Shown here one piece after another: positions 8,241-17,762 of a stretch of 64,000 bases of DNA. Each line of letters starts with the position of its first letter. The first letter of the stretch is position 1. Source of the stretch: DAOMNO01 sp035443885 (GTDB lineage: Bacteria > Planctomycetota > Phycisphaerae > Phycisphaerales > SM1A02); NCBI GenBank assembly GCA_035443885.1, contig DAOMNO010000005.1:62001-126000 (forward strand), in the 5' to 3' direction. Made by a program: the position numbers and the translations under genes. The notes beneath the pieces are model-generated. The model did not search any database and was not told where the DNA came from. It saw nothing but the letters and a program-made list of their open reading frames with translations.

Positions 8241-11021
8241 ATGAATCGTCTTTGCCACTCGCGGCTTGTGGTATTTGCAACGTGCATCATCGGAATGAGC
8301 GCCGCGGCGCACGCTGCGGATATCGCTGCGGCGCCCGCGAATCGCACGTTCGCATCGCCTTTGATTGTTACTTCGACCGCTGCGGAACTGTCGCGGATTC
8401 ATCCTGAAGCGGCTTCGGTGGCTGTTGCGCTGAAGCTGGATCAGTCGTCGTATGTGCAGCTTCGCGGCAAGGGAGAGATCGTGCTGCGAGACTTCACGCT
8501 TGCGCCGAGTGCGCCCGGGCGCGCTGCCGAGCGGGTGGACCTGACCTTGAAGCCGATTCAGGTTCATGGCGCACACACTCGCTTTGTCGATGCTTCACGT
8601 GCTGGGCAGGGGCGATTCAATCGAGACGGTGCACCGCTGCCTCTGCCGGATGTGCTTATGTTCAGTGGCAGCATCGTGGGCGAGCCGGATTCGCGTGTGT
8701 TTCTTGGTTTGTCGCCTCATGGCACGAATGGGTACGTGCTTCGCGGCGGGCGCACGCAGGTCATTGCCACCCCACCGGGCGAGAAGGACGCGGTGATTTA
8801 CGACTTGAGTGCAGTGCCTCAAGGCGCGATGCACTGGCATGATGTCGTGTGTGAAGCGGATCGTCTGCCAGGCTTTGCGATGCGAAACGGCTGGCCCCGC
8901 GAGCAGGCGCTTGCCGGCCGCGCCGCAGCGGGGGACTTGCCCTGCAGGCAGATTCTCATGGCGGTGGAGACCGACAATGAGTTTCTGTTCGACTTGTTTT
9001 TGAGCGATATGGACGCCGCCTCGACGTACATCAGCATCCTGTTCGGCGCTGCGACGGAGATTTATGAAGCGCAGTTGAATGTGCGATTCGAGCTTGGGTT
9101 GGTTCGGCTTTGGCCTCTGCCCGGCGATCCGTGGGATCAGAACAACACGCGCGATCAGCTCTTTCAGTTCCGCGACATCTGGAACAGCTCGATGGCGCAT
9201 GTTGAGAGGCACCTGGCGCACTTTCTCTCCGGTCGCCTGCTCGGCGGCGGTGTGGCGTGGCTGAACGCGATCTGCCATCCCTCACTCGGCTATGGACTTT
9301 CAGCGAACCTGCGCGGCTTCTTCCCGATTCCGTTGCAGGACAACAGCCCCGGTAACTGGGATGTGTTTGTCGTAACGCATGAACTCGGGCATAACTTCGG
9401 CGCACCACACACACACGATTACTGCCCGCCTTTGGATGAATGTGTGAACGCGCAGTGCGTTAGTTCGGTCAACTGCATCAACACGGGCACGATCATGAGT
9501 TACTGCCACCAGTGCCCCGGCGGACTGACGAACATTCAGCTTCGCTTTCATGTCGGCAACGTGGATACGATGCTGGCGTTTCTCGATTCGCTGCCTTCAG
9601 ATTGCGATCTGACATGCACGGGCGGCGGCAACCTGTTGCGGATCGCGTATGAAGGGCAGATTCCGCCGGGCGGAGATGGCACCCCCATCGACGTGCTTTA
9701 TGCGCCGTTTACGAACTCGCTCGGCCAAGTCGGCTTCACGGGTTTCCTGCAGAGCAATGATGCTTTCGTCTGGTTCAATAATGGCATTGTCTGGTTGAAC
9801 TCCATGGCACCGAAGGGACAGACGCTCGTGGGCACTGAACCTTCGATGGGCATCAGCGATTTGGGCGATTTTGTGTTCAGCCCCACGGCGAACGGACAGG
9901 ACTCGATTTACACGAACGAGGGCTTGCTGCTGCGTGGCACATCGCCTGCTCCGGGAATTCCGGGCATGTTCCTGACGATCAACAGCCGTCCCACAATGCT
10001 GCCGGATGCGACGACGTATTGGGTAGCCGGGCTTTCCAACGCACAGGGCGGCACGACACAGGGCCGCGCGCTGTATCGCAATGAAGATATTGAGAACGGC
10101 GCGGCGTCCACGGTTGTCATCAAGTCAGGCGACATCATCGGCGGTAACGCGATCAGCCCGACCGGAATCGGATTCGGGTATGACATTTCAGACAACGGCG
10201 AAAATCACATCCATCAACTCACGTGGACCGGTGTGCCGCTGGCCACGGCCAACTTCGTCTATGTCAATGGCGCTGTTGTCGCCAGACAAGGCAACATGGC
10301 GGACTTTTTCTCGCGATGGTCGCTCTTCCGGGCGCCGAGCATCAACAACTCAGGCAACTATGTGTTCGCAGGCACGACGAGCGGCGCGACAGCAACATCG
10401 GAGTTTCTGGCGTTTAACGGGCAGATCGCTGTTCGCCGCGGCGCAACGCTCGACGGCGTTCTGCTCGGCAGCACGTGGTCTGTCCAGGCGGCGGCCATCA
10501 ACAACTTCGGACAGGTCGCCCATCTCTGGAAGAGCGGCTTCGGCGCCCCGCTGGAAGGCACGCTTTTCATCACCAATGATCCATTCAACTTTCCAGCGTC
10601 AACGACCGCGCTGCTCTCCATCGGCGATCAACTCGATCTCACCGGCAATGGCGCTCCTGATTCCATCGTGAGTGACTTCCGCGCGGCGGCGGCCATCGTG
10701 CCCGGCTTGAACCTCTCCAACAAGCAGTGGATGTTTGTCGAAGTCGAGCTGCGCAACTACATCTCGCCGGGCGGCCAGCTTGGCCCAGCATACGGCGCGA
10801 TTCTTCGTGTGCCGATGGGTGCGCCGGATGGCGGCGGCCTGTTCCCGATGTCCGCTGACATCAATCGCGATGGTGTGGTTGACACGCACGATCTCCTGTT
10901 GCTGCTGAACGCATGGGGACCGTGCTCGCGATTCTCACCCGCCAACCTCGATGGCAGCGGCGTCGTAGGCTACAACAGCCTGCGCATTCTGCTGGACAAC
11001 TGGGGCAAGGTAACGCGGTAA
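8241..11021 (+). CDS. Secreted reprolysin-like zinc metalloprotease with repeat module and dockerin-like tail
   Basis: The 926-residue product has an N-terminal signal peptide, a propeptide-like region of about 190 residues, and a metzincin catalytic domain. The zinc motif HELGHNFGAPH gives ligands H380, H384 and H390 with catalytic E381, and the Met-turn is GTIMSYCH (M419). This combination is typical of reprolysin (M12B-like) proteases. From about residue 470 to 840 the protein repeats, unit for unit, the module that makes up the preceding gene (for example GQVGFTGFL, SMGISDLGDF, INNFGQVAHLW). The tail holds one good dockerin-like repeat (ADINRDGVVDTHDLLLLL) and one degenerate copy in which the second acidic loop is changed (DGSGVVGYNSLRILLDNWG). 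It probably degrades extracellular protein; the substrate is unknown. Confidence 0.85.
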   Translation: MNRLCHSRLVVFATCIIGMSAAAHAADIAAAPANRTFASPLIVTSTAAELSRIHPEAASVAVALKLDQSSYVQLRGKGEIVLRDFTLAPSAPGRAAERVDLTLKPIQVHGAHTRFVDASRAGQGRFNRDGAPLPLPDVLMFSGSIVGEPDSRVFLGLSPHGTNGYVLRGGRTQVIATPPGEKDAVIYDLSAVPQGAMHWHDVVCEADRLPGFAMRNGWPREQALAGRAAAGDLPCRQILMAVETDNEFLFDLFLSDMDAASTYISILFGAATEIYEAQLNVRFELGLVRLWPLPGDPWDQNNTRDQLFQFRDIWNSSMAHVERHLAHFLSGRLLGGGVAWLNAICHPSLGYGLSANLRGFFPIPLQDNSPGNWDVFVVTHELGHNFGAPHTHDYCPPLDECVNAQCVSSVNCINTGTIMSYCHQCPGGLTNIQLRFHVGNVDTMLAFLDSLPSDCDLTCTGGGNLLRIAYEGQIPPGGDGTPIDVLYAPFTNSLGQVGFTGFLQSNDAFVWFNNGIVWLNSMAPKGQTLVGTEPSMGISDLGDFVFSPTANGQDSIYTNEGLLLRGTSPAPGIPGMFLTINSRPTMLPDATTYWVAGLSNAQGGTTQGRALYRNEDIENGAASTVVIKSGDIIGGNAISPTGIGFGYDISDNGENHIHQLTWTGVPLATANFVYVNGAVVARQGNMADFFSRWSLFRAPSINNSGNYVFAGTTSGATATSEFLAFNGQIAVRRGATLDGVLLGSTWSVQAAAINNFGQVAHLWKSGFGAPLEGTLFITNDPFNFPASTTALLSIGDQLDLTGNGAPDSIVSDFRAAAAIVPGLNLSNKQWMFVEVELRNYISPGGQLGPAYGAILRVPMGAPDGGGLFPMSADINRDGVVDTHDLLLLLNAWGPCSRFSPANLDGSGVVGYNSLRILLDNWGKVTR

Positions 11022-11036
11022 AACGTTGTTCGTCGA

Positions 11037-12863
11037 TTAAGGATCGGGTAGCAGGTTCAGATCGCTTTGCGGCAGATCATCCCAGCGGCTGAGGTCCACC
11101 GCCCAGCGCGACGGTTGAGCGCGCCATGGTACGACGAGGCCGGGTGAAAACTGCGCCGTACCGCCCTCGCCGCGACTGAACCCGAACAGTGTGTATTCAC
11201 CGGGTTGCGTGTTGAGCCACCCATTCGGCAACACAATGCGCGCGTACCACCGATCATCGTGTGATCGTCGGTGCACCTGCAGGGTGCCGTCGGTCTTGCC
11301 ATGCACAAGCTGATGCCAGCCCGTTTCTGGCACACGCAGCACAACGTCCGCGCCACCTGCGTGTGCGTCGGGACCGATGAAAATCGTGATCTGATCCGGC
11401 GCGCCGACAAGCGGCCTGCGACATTCGAAGAACAGCTCCCACCTGCCGCGCAGTCGGCGGAGCTGTGCGGTGGTTTCAAAGCCGACGTGATTCATGGCAG
11501 GCACAACCGCAGCGCCTTCCAACGAGGCAAGGCTGATCGGCGGAGCGAACATCGGGAAGTTGACGCCGGGCGGCAGCGCATGGTGAACACCCGTGCCGGG
11601 CAGAAAAGTCATTTCGCCGTCGCGCCAGGCAACGCGCAGCACGGGATTGTGCACGGGCGCGTGTCTCGTGCCGTGCGGCGTTGATGCCGAGCGATCGAAG
11701 TTCACGCGCGTCAGGCGGCCCGGTTCGAGTTCGATCGCCAATGGAATGTCATTCACGCCGCTGCCATGCCAGCTCAGCCTTGCGACAATGTGATCGAACG
11801 AGGGATTGACCAGCGCTAAGCGCACGGAGAGCGGGGTTGATGTTTCGATCCAGCCGATGAGTCCTTCGTGGCGATCGCACCAATCCAGTGCTTCCGCAGC
11901 GACGGATTCATTGCTGCGGCTGAGATTAAGCAGCGTGGTGAGCAGATCGCTGCATGAAACCGGGTCCACCACCCATGCTGCGAACGGCGAGTCGCCGTCA
12001 AGACAGACGCGAGTGAGCAATTGTACGACATGAGCTGCGATACCTGCGCTGTGCGAGGCAAGCCGTGCAATGCCGATCCGCCACAGATCGGCGTAATGCT
12101 CCGCAAGGAGAGCTTCAACATGCGTGAAGCGATCGGGACGCGGCGGCTGTGCGTCAAGCTGCTGCGCGAGCAATGCCCAGCGCCAGTACTCGAACGGCGA
12201 ATCAGGATCGGGGCGATCAGCGGGGGCGAGTGCATCGCCAAACCGTTCTGATCGAGTAAGGGTTTCACCCCGCAGCGGTGCGCGATCTCGCCAGACGGCT
12301 TGCAGAACATGCTCGTGCAGGCGAATCTCGCCTTGGCCGTCTTCCGGCAATCTCGCCAGCAGCACAGGCCTGCCCGCAAGCCCTGCGGAAGGCGCGTCAC
12401 TCGGTTGGATGGCGCGGACGGCCAAGCCGCGAGGGTCGGCGGTCCAACCCACGCTCACGCGTGGTGCTGCGCGGTGAATCCAGCCGAGGGTCGCGTCGAT
12501 TTTCCGGCCATCCGCAAGCGTGACATGAGTGCTCGCAGGCCAGCCATGCGGCGGCGGATCTGGTGCAAGCGGAACCATCATCACCCCACCGCGTGGCGCG
12601 ATGGGATTCTCAACCAGCGGTCGCAGCGGTGGGGCATTGCTGCGTTGCCCAGCCAGTGGCGAAGTTATCGGGGTTTGGGCGGTGAGGGGGGTTCCGGCTG
12701 TGCCGCTCAACACAATTGAAACAGCGCATGGCAGAGCCGATACCTTCAAGTATCGGCATGCGCTGAAGTTGCGCAATCGCGAGGCCGAGAGAAATATCAA
12801 GAGGCCTCGCTTGAACGGTGCCTGCCCAACGGGCTGAAACTGACGAGCGTGAAATCGCATCAA
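11037..12863 (-). CDS. Hypothetical secreted protein
   Basis: The 608-residue frame has a hydrophobic segment (LPCAVSIVLSGTAGTPLTAQ) near residues 43-63 that looks like a signal peptide with an over-long N-region, so the true start may be a downstream alternative codon. The rest is a mixed soluble sequence, with a Pro-rich stretch near 75-105, an alpha-rich middle and a beta-rich C-terminal third. I recognise no family or catalytic motif. It converges on the metalloprotease gene with a gap of only 15 bases, and it is absent from the dockerin group because its C-terminus lacks the repeats. Confidence 0.65.
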   Translation of the reverse strand: MMRFHARQFQPVGQAPFKRGLLIFLSASRLRNFSACRYLKVSALPCAVSIVLSGTAGTPLTAQTPITSPLAGQRSNAPPLRPLVENPIAPRGGVMMVPLAPDPPPHGWPASTHVTLADGRKIDATLGWIHRAAPRVSVGWTADPRGLAVRAIQPSDAPSAGLAGRPVLLARLPEDGQGEIRLHEHVLQAVWRDRAPLRGETLTRSERFGDALAPADRPDPDSPFEYWRWALLAQQLDAQPPRPDRFTHVEALLAEHYADLWRIGIARLASHSAGIAAHVVQLLTRVCLDGDSPFAAWVVDPVSCSDLLTTLLNLSRSNESVAAEALDWCDRHEGLIGWIETSTPLSVRLALVNPSFDHIVARLSWHGSGVNDIPLAIELEPGRLTRVNFDRSASTPHGTRHAPVHNPVLRVAWRDGEMTFLPGTGVHHALPPGVNFPMFAPPISLASLEGAAVVPAMNHVGFETTAQLRRLRGRWELFFECRRPLVGAPDQITIFIGPDAHAGGADVVLRVPETGWHQLVHGKTDGTLQVHRRSHDDRWYARIVLPNGWLNTQPGEYTLFGFSRGEGGTAQFSPGLVVPWRAQPSRWAVDLSRWDDLPQSDLNLLPDP

Positions 12864-12950
12864 AGATCGGTTTCTTGCGTCGGTTACGGGTTCGTAGCGT
12901 CAGGTCAGTGTAGCGGGCACCGCCCGTGAAAGTCATTCTTGGGTGTCATC

Positions 12951-13262
12951 ATGCTGAGCATTGAAGCGAACGGCAAACTGGCTTTCTCCCTGCGGCTGCC
13001 TGGCGCTCAGCGAGTCGAGGTCGTCGGCTGCTTTTGCGGTTGGCATGAACAAGCCCACGAGATGACGCTCGACCCCGAAGGCGTCTGGCGGCTTGAAATC
13101 GCACCCGGCCCCGGCGAGTTTCTCTTCCGCTATCGCATTGACGGGCAGCACTATGTGCTGGAGAACACCGCGCATGGCACACGAACAAGCATCCATGGCC
13201 ACGAGATGAGCCGCGTGTGGATGCCGCCCGATTCGCAGGAGCCGGACGCGATTGCAGCGTGA
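12951..13262 (+). CDS. Small CBM48/isoamylase-N-like domain protein
   Basis: The 103-residue protein consists of little more than one early-set beta-sandwich: FSLRLPGAQRVEVVGCFCGW, then GVWRLEIAPGPGEFLFRYRIDG. This matches the glycogen-binding domains found at the N-terminus of branching enzymes and in AMPK beta subunits (family CBM48). It has no signal peptide, so it is probably cytoplasmic and may bind glycogen or tether a partner. The aromatic Trp after the GCFCGW turn is the expected sugar-stacking position. An upstream TTG at 12939 is possible, but the ATG at 12951 fits the domain start better. Confidence 0.72.
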   Translation: MLSIEANGKLAFSLRLPGAQRVEVVGCFCGWHEQAHEMTLDPEGVWRLEIAPGPGEFLFRYRIDGQHYVLENTAHGTRTSIHGHEMSRVWMPPDSQEPDAIAA

Positions 13263-13435
13263 TGAGCAAGTGCGCTTTCGGCAGGAAACGGTTGGCTGCG
13301 AGAAAAGTCGCAGCATCCTGTTGGTGGTCGAGCTTTCTGGCCGACAACCACGGATGTGCCAGCAACTTTCTTTAAGCTGACCGCTGTCAACTGACCGCTC
13401 AACCTTTCTCTCATGCGTTGTGATATCTTCCAATC

Positions 13436-15202
13436 ATGCGTGGACTGACTCGCCGCTGGTTGATGCACGGCGTGAACGCCGAGGGCACATCGCGTGGCTT
13501 GGTCGAGCGTGTGCTGCTGGCGAGAGGCGTTGTCGATGCGGATGAGATGCTTCGCTTCTGCGAGCCGAAGCTCAGTCATCTGCATGATCCTTCGCTCCTG
13601 CCCGGCGCGGATGCAGCGGCGGAGCGCCTCGTCGCGGCTCTCAAGCGCGATGAGCAGATCGTCATCTTCGGCGATTACGACGTGGACGGCATCACGGCAT
13701 CTGCGATTCTCTACCACACGATCAGGACCGCGAAGCCCGAGGCGAGACTGCGGACCTATGTGCCGCATCGCCTTGAAGAAGGCTACGGCATCAACTGCGA
13801 AGCCCTGCGCCAGCTTCGGCGCGAAGGGGCGCAGCTCATCATCTCCGTGGATTGCGGCATCACGGCGGTGGAATCCGCCGCCACCGCTCGTGAAATCGGC
13901 GTCGATCTCATCGTTACAGATCATCACAATGCGCGGGAAGACGGCGTGCTGCCTGACGCGCTCGTTCTGGTGCATCCACGACTCCCGCACAACGCAGGCT
14001 CGTCGAACGCGGGCTTCTATCCGTTTCCTGACTTGTGTGGCGCGGGGGTCGCGTTCAAGCTGGCGTGGCGGTTTGCAACGTTGTGGTGCGGTTCGGAACG
14101 TGTGAGCGAAGTGATGCAGAAGACGCTGCTGGCGATGCTGCCGCTGGCCGCGCTGGGTACGATCGCCGACGTTGTGCCGCTGGTGGGGGAGAACCGCATC
14201 ATCACCACGTTCGGCTTGCGGCTCATCAAGCAGACGCCGCTCGTGGGCTTGCGTGCGCTGATTGAAGCGTCTGATCTGGCGAGCGAGAACATCGATTGCG
14301 AGAAAGTCGGCTTCGTACTGGGGCCGCGTTTGAACGCATGTGGTCGATTGGGCCACGCGGGTGATGCCGTGCGGCTGCTCACCGATGCGCCGCCCGATGA
14401 AGCCAGGCAGATCGCGGCGAAGCTCGCGCGGGTGAACCGCGATCGTCAGCGTACGGAGCGCGAGATTCTCGCTCTGGCGATGCGGCTGGCGGAAGACTCC
14501 GGCATGACGGGTGACGATACCCGCGCGATCGTGCTCGCGCACGAGCAGTGGCATCCCGGCGTCGTCGGCATCGTGTGCTCAAGGCTTGTGGACCGTTTCT
14601 CAAGACCCACAGTTCTCATGCAGCGCAACGGTGAGTTCTGCAAAGGCTCGGCGCGAAGCATCGACGGCTATTCCATTCACGGCGGATTGTCCGCCTGTGC
14701 AGAACTGCTCACAACCTTTGGCGGGCACGACATGGCAGCGGGACTCACCCTGCCGATCGGGAATCTCAGCGCGTTCGTCGAAGCTCTCACCTCGCATGCG
14801 AATGCGCATGTGGAGAAAGGCCAGTTGACGCCCGCCATTCATATTGATTGTGATGCGTCGCTGACTGAGATCGACGAGCTGACAGTGCGGCGAATGATGA
14901 CGCTTTCGCCGTTCGGCAGGGCAAACCGCAGGCCGCTGCTGCGTGTGAATGGTGCGGAAGTGATCGAAACGCCCAAGCAGATGGGCCAGCAAGGCAAGCA
15001 TCTCTCATTGCGGCTGCGCCAGCCGGACGCATCGGGCGACAAAGCCCGGCTGGGCATGCGTGCGGTATGGTGGGATGCGGGCCGATTCGCTGGTGATATT
15101 GCAGCGGGCATGAGGCTGGATGTCGCCATCGAACCAAAACTGAACGAGTGGAACAACCGCATGAACGTGGAAGCGGAAATCAAGGACGTGCGGGTGGTGT
15201 AA
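13436..15202 (+). CDS. recJ: RecJ single-stranded-DNA 5'-3' exonuclease
   Basis: The 588-residue protein carries the DHH-phosphoesterase motifs of RecJ: FGDYDVDGITASAILYHTI (about residues 78-96), VDCGITAVESA, and VTDHHNARED (about 160-170), then the DHHA1 region with GPRLNACGRLGHAGDAVRLL and the C-terminal CSRLVDRFSRPTVLM...GSARSIDGYSIHG. RecJ degrades 5'-ended single strands with Mn2+ or Mg2+ during recombination and repair. Length is normal for the family. The AP endonuclease gene nfo follows 45 bases later on the same strand, a DNA-repair pair. Confidence 0.95.
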   Translation: MRGLTRRWLMHGVNAEGTSRGLVERVLLARGVVDADEMLRFCEPKLSHLHDPSLLPGADAAAERLVAALKRDEQIVIFGDYDVDGITASAILYHTIRTAKPEARLRTYVPHRLEEGYGINCEALRQLRREGAQLIISVDCGITAVESAATAREIGVDLIVTDHHNAREDGVLPDALVLVHPRLPHNAGSSNAGFYPFPDLCGAGVAFKLAWRFATLWCGSERVSEVMQKTLLAMLPLAALGTIADVVPLVGENRIITTFGLRLIKQTPLVGLRALIEASDLASENIDCEKVGFVLGPRLNACGRLGHAGDAVRLLTDAPPDEARQIAAKLARVNRDRQRTEREILALAMRLAEDSGMTGDDTRAIVLAHEQWHPGVVGIVCSRLVDRFSRPTVLMQRNGEFCKGSARSIDGYSIHGGLSACAELLTTFGGHDMAAGLTLPIGNLSAFVEALTSHANAHVEKGQLTPAIHIDCDASLTEIDELTVRRMMTLSPFGRANRRPLLRVNGAEVIETPKQMGQQGKHLSLRLRQPDASGDKARLGMRAVWWDAGRFAGDIAAGMRLDVAIEPKLNEWNNRMNVEAEIKDVRVV

Positions 15203-15247
15203 CGCGCGGCCGCTCCGTCATGATTCGCGCCGTGTTACCATCGGGGC

Positions 15248-16225
15248 ATGTTCGGCTCTCATCTTTCGATTGCAGGTTCACTGGTGAACGCGCTGACTGA
15301 AGCCGCGCAGCTCAAGATGGACTGCGTTCAGATCTTCACCAAGAACCAGCGTCAGTGGAAGGCATCGCCTTTGGCTGCGGAAGAGATCACATCGTGGAAG
15401 GAAGCGGTCCGTCGTATGGGATGGGAAGCGACATCGCCGGGCGATCCCGATCGGGTCGTCAGCCACAACAGTTATCTCATCAATATGGCGTCGCCTGACA
15501 AGGAGACGTGGGAGAAGTCTGTTGCTCTGCAGCGCGTGGAGCTGGAGCGATGTGAGACGCTCGGCATTCGCTGCTGTGTGGCACATCCCGGCGCACACAT
15601 GGGTGAAAGCCTGAAGACGGGAAAGCCGCATGCGTTGGGCGCACCGCCGAGCAAGGCGGAGCTGGCAGGCATGAAGCGCATTGTGAAGGCCCTTGATCGC
15701 CTGCACCGCGAGCTGCCGGGCTATCGCGCAATGACCTGTCTGGAGACGACCGTCGGCTCAGGCAGCAATCTGGGATACGATTTCGCTCAACTGGCGTGGA
15801 TTCGGCAGAACATCGCCTCGCCGGACCGAGTAGCATTCTGCTTTGACACCTGCCACGTGACGGCGGCGGGGTATGACATGACGACGGATGAAGGGGCGAA
15901 GGCCGTGCTGGAGCAGTTCGATGCGGTTTGCGGCTTCAGCAACCTGCGGGTGTTCCACCTGAACGATTCGGTCGGCGCCGTCGGTTCCCGCCGTGACCGA
16001 CATGCCCACATCGGCTTCGGGGCGTGCGGATTGAGCTGTTTTCGCTCGATTGTGAGCGAACCGAGGTTTGAGGCTTTACCCATGATTCTCGAAACGCCGA
16101 AAGAAATGAACGAGAAGGGGGAGCTTTGGGATGTAGTGAACATCCGGCGGCTGAAAGGCCTCCGCAGACGTGGTGTGCGGGGGGCTGCCGCGGCCTCGCC
16201 CGGCAAGGGTCGGCGCGGCATGTGA
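15248..16225 (+). CDS. nfo: Endonuclease IV (AP endonuclease)
   Basis: The 325-residue protein starts MFGSHLSIAGSLVNALTEA and continues with VQIFTKNQRQW, CVAHPGAHMGE, MTCLETTVGSGSNLGYDF, VAFCFDTCHVTAAGYDM and VFHLNDSVGAVGSRRDRHAHIG, which together supply the trinuclear zinc site of endonuclease IV. The enzyme cuts 5' of abasic sites. It is about 40 residues longer than typical; the extra part is a basic, probably disordered C-terminal tail (LKGLRRRGVRG...), which may help DNA binding. Confidence 0.95.
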   Translation: MFGSHLSIAGSLVNALTEAAQLKMDCVQIFTKNQRQWKASPLAAEEITSWKEAVRRMGWEATSPGDPDRVVSHNSYLINMASPDKETWEKSVALQRVELERCETLGIRCCVAHPGAHMGESLKTGKPHALGAPPSKAELAGMKRIVKALDRLHRELPGYRAMTCLETTVGSGSNLGYDFAQLAWIRQNIASPDRVAFCFDTCHVTAAGYDMTTDEGAKAVLEQFDAVCGFSNLRVFHLNDSVGAVGSRRDRHAHIGFGACGLSCFRSIVSEPRFEALPMILETPKEMNEKGELWDVVNIRRLKGLRRRGVRGAAAASPGKGRRGM

Positions 16226-16248
16226 AACGCATAGAGGAAGGATTGACT

Positions 16249-17262
16249 GTGAGGACGCGCATCATTCTTGTGGCTGGTTTGATCGGGCTGACGACCGCAG
16301 CCGTGCCCGGCTGCGCCAACGGCGGGTTCGGTCGCCGTACCGCACCGCCGCCCATCGTCGTCGAAGAGCCTTCCGAGCGCCACTCGCAACAGCTTGATGA
16401 TGCGCACCGCGCCATGCAGGCCGGCGACTACGACATCGCGCTGGCCATGTTCCGCGAAATCCTGGCGGAGAACCCCACGATCACACCTGCCTATCTCGGC
16501 ATGGGTGAGATTTATCTCGTGCAGCAAGACTATGAGAAGGCCGAGCCGGTGTATGCGCGGGCTGCGAGGCTGGAGCCACGCAACTTCGAGGCGCAGTACG
16601 GTCACGGCTTCGCGCTGCAAATGCTTCAGCGATTCGCAGAGGCGGTCCGCGCGTATCACCGCGCGTTGACGATCGACCCTGATAATCCCAAAGCGAATTT
16701 GAATCTGGCGACGACGTATCTGCAGCTCAGTGAGCCGCGCAACGCCGTGCTCTTTGCAGAACGCGCAGTAGAAGTTGATCCGTCAAGCGGTGCAGCGCGG
16801 GCGAACCTTGGCGCGGTGTATGAACAGCTTGATCGCAATGCGGAAGCCGTTGAGCAGTACCTGATGGCGATGGAACTGCTTGAAGAGAACACGGCACCGC
16901 TGATGTTGAACCTCATCAACGTGCTGGGCAAGGAAAAACGATATCGCGAAGCCGTGAACACGGCGGAGCATCTGGTGCGCGTGCAGCCCACCGCCAATGC
17001 GTATGAGCGGCTTGGCTGGGGCTATTTCAGGCTCGGCGAGTTCGATCGTTCCATCAACGCCTATCGCAAATCCGTAGAGCTGGACCCGCAACACTGGCTT
17101 TCATGGAGCGGCATCGGCGTCAATTCGCTGAATGCCTGGCTGCTCAGCGAGCGCAAGGACACAGATGCCATGCGCGAAGCGAGAACGGCGTTCCGCAGGT
17201 CGTTGCAGATCAACCCCGATCAGCCGCGCTTGATTACGCTGATGTCAAACTATGGCTTGTGA
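16249..17262 (+). CDS. TPR-repeat lipoprotein
   Basis: A GTG start at 16249 is preceded by an AGAGGAAGG ribosome binding site and yields a 337-residue protein with a short lipoprotein signal (VRTRIILVAGLIGLTTAAVPGC, lipobox Cys at about residue 22). At least six tetratricopeptide repeats follow, with typical spacing of W/L-G-Y-A-F-A-P positions (for example NPTITPAYLGMGEIYLVQQD and DPDNPKANLNLATTYLQLSE). It is predicted to be a periplasmic scaffold anchored to a membrane; partners are unknown. It resembles NlpI or PilF/PilW-like TPR lipoproteins in organisation, but no closer assignment is justified. Confidence 0.82.
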   Translation: MRTRIILVAGLIGLTTAAVPGCANGGFGRRTAPPPIVVEEPSERHSQQLDDAHRAMQAGDYDIALAMFREILAENPTITPAYLGMGEIYLVQQDYEKAEPVYARAARLEPRNFEAQYGHGFALQMLQRFAEAVRAYHRALTIDPDNPKANLNLATTYLQLSEPRNAVLFAERAVEVDPSSGAARANLGAVYEQLDRNAEAVEQYLMAMELLEENTAPLMLNLINVLGKEKRYREAVNTAEHLVRVQPTANAYERLGWGYFRLGEFDRSINAYRKSVELDPQHWLSWSGIGVNSLNAWLLSERKDTDAMREARTAFRRSLQINPDQPRLITLMSNYGL

Positions 17263-17402
17263 ACCAGAGGAACCAGTAGGCGGTTGGCAGAGATCAGGTT
17301 GAGATTGCCAGTGCGTTCATCGAATGCTCATCATGCGTTGTGAGTGCACGACACGAGACGTTACTGTTATCTAGCCACTGCCCACTTCACAGCAAATTTC
17401 CA

Positions 17403-17762
17403 ATGCCCGATCCTTCACTGCTTGAAACATTCCAGACACCCACTGATGTGCCGTTCATCATCGAGCACATCAGCGATGAGTTCACCTCAGTGTGTCCGAA
17501 GACAGGTCATCCCGACTTCGGCTCCATCACGCTGCGGTATTCACCCGGCAAGACGTGCGTGGAGCTGAAGAGCCTCAAGCTGTATTACCAGTCGTTCCGC
17601 AACGAGGGCATTTACTACGAAGCCGTGACCAATCGGCTGCGAGATGATCTCGTCAAGGCCATGCAGCCGCGATGGCTCGAAATCATCACGGACTGGAAAG
17701 GTCGAGGCGGCATTCGGTCGCGCATCATCGCCACGCACGGCGAAGTGCCGCGGTTGTCGTGA
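17403..17762 (+). CDS. queF: NADPH-dependent 7-cyano-7-deazaguanine reductase QueF
   Basis: The 119-residue protein is of the short, single-domain QueF type. It has the catalytic SVCPKTGHPDFGSI (nucleophile C31, with D38 following) and the NADPH-binding ELKSLKLYYQSFRNEGIYYE. The enzyme reduces preQ0 to preQ1 in queuosine synthesis. I chose the ATG at 17403 because the family begins there. Its stop codon overlaps the ATG of rdgB by one base (TGATG), so the two are probably translated together. queD of the same pathway lies separately at 41977-42342. Confidence 0.93.
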   Translation: MPDPSLLETFQTPTDVPFIIEHISDEFTSVCPKTGHPDFGSITLRYSPGKTCVELKSLKLYYQSFRNEGIYYEAVTNRLRDDLVKAMQPRWLEIITDWKGRGGIRSRIIATHGEVPRLS

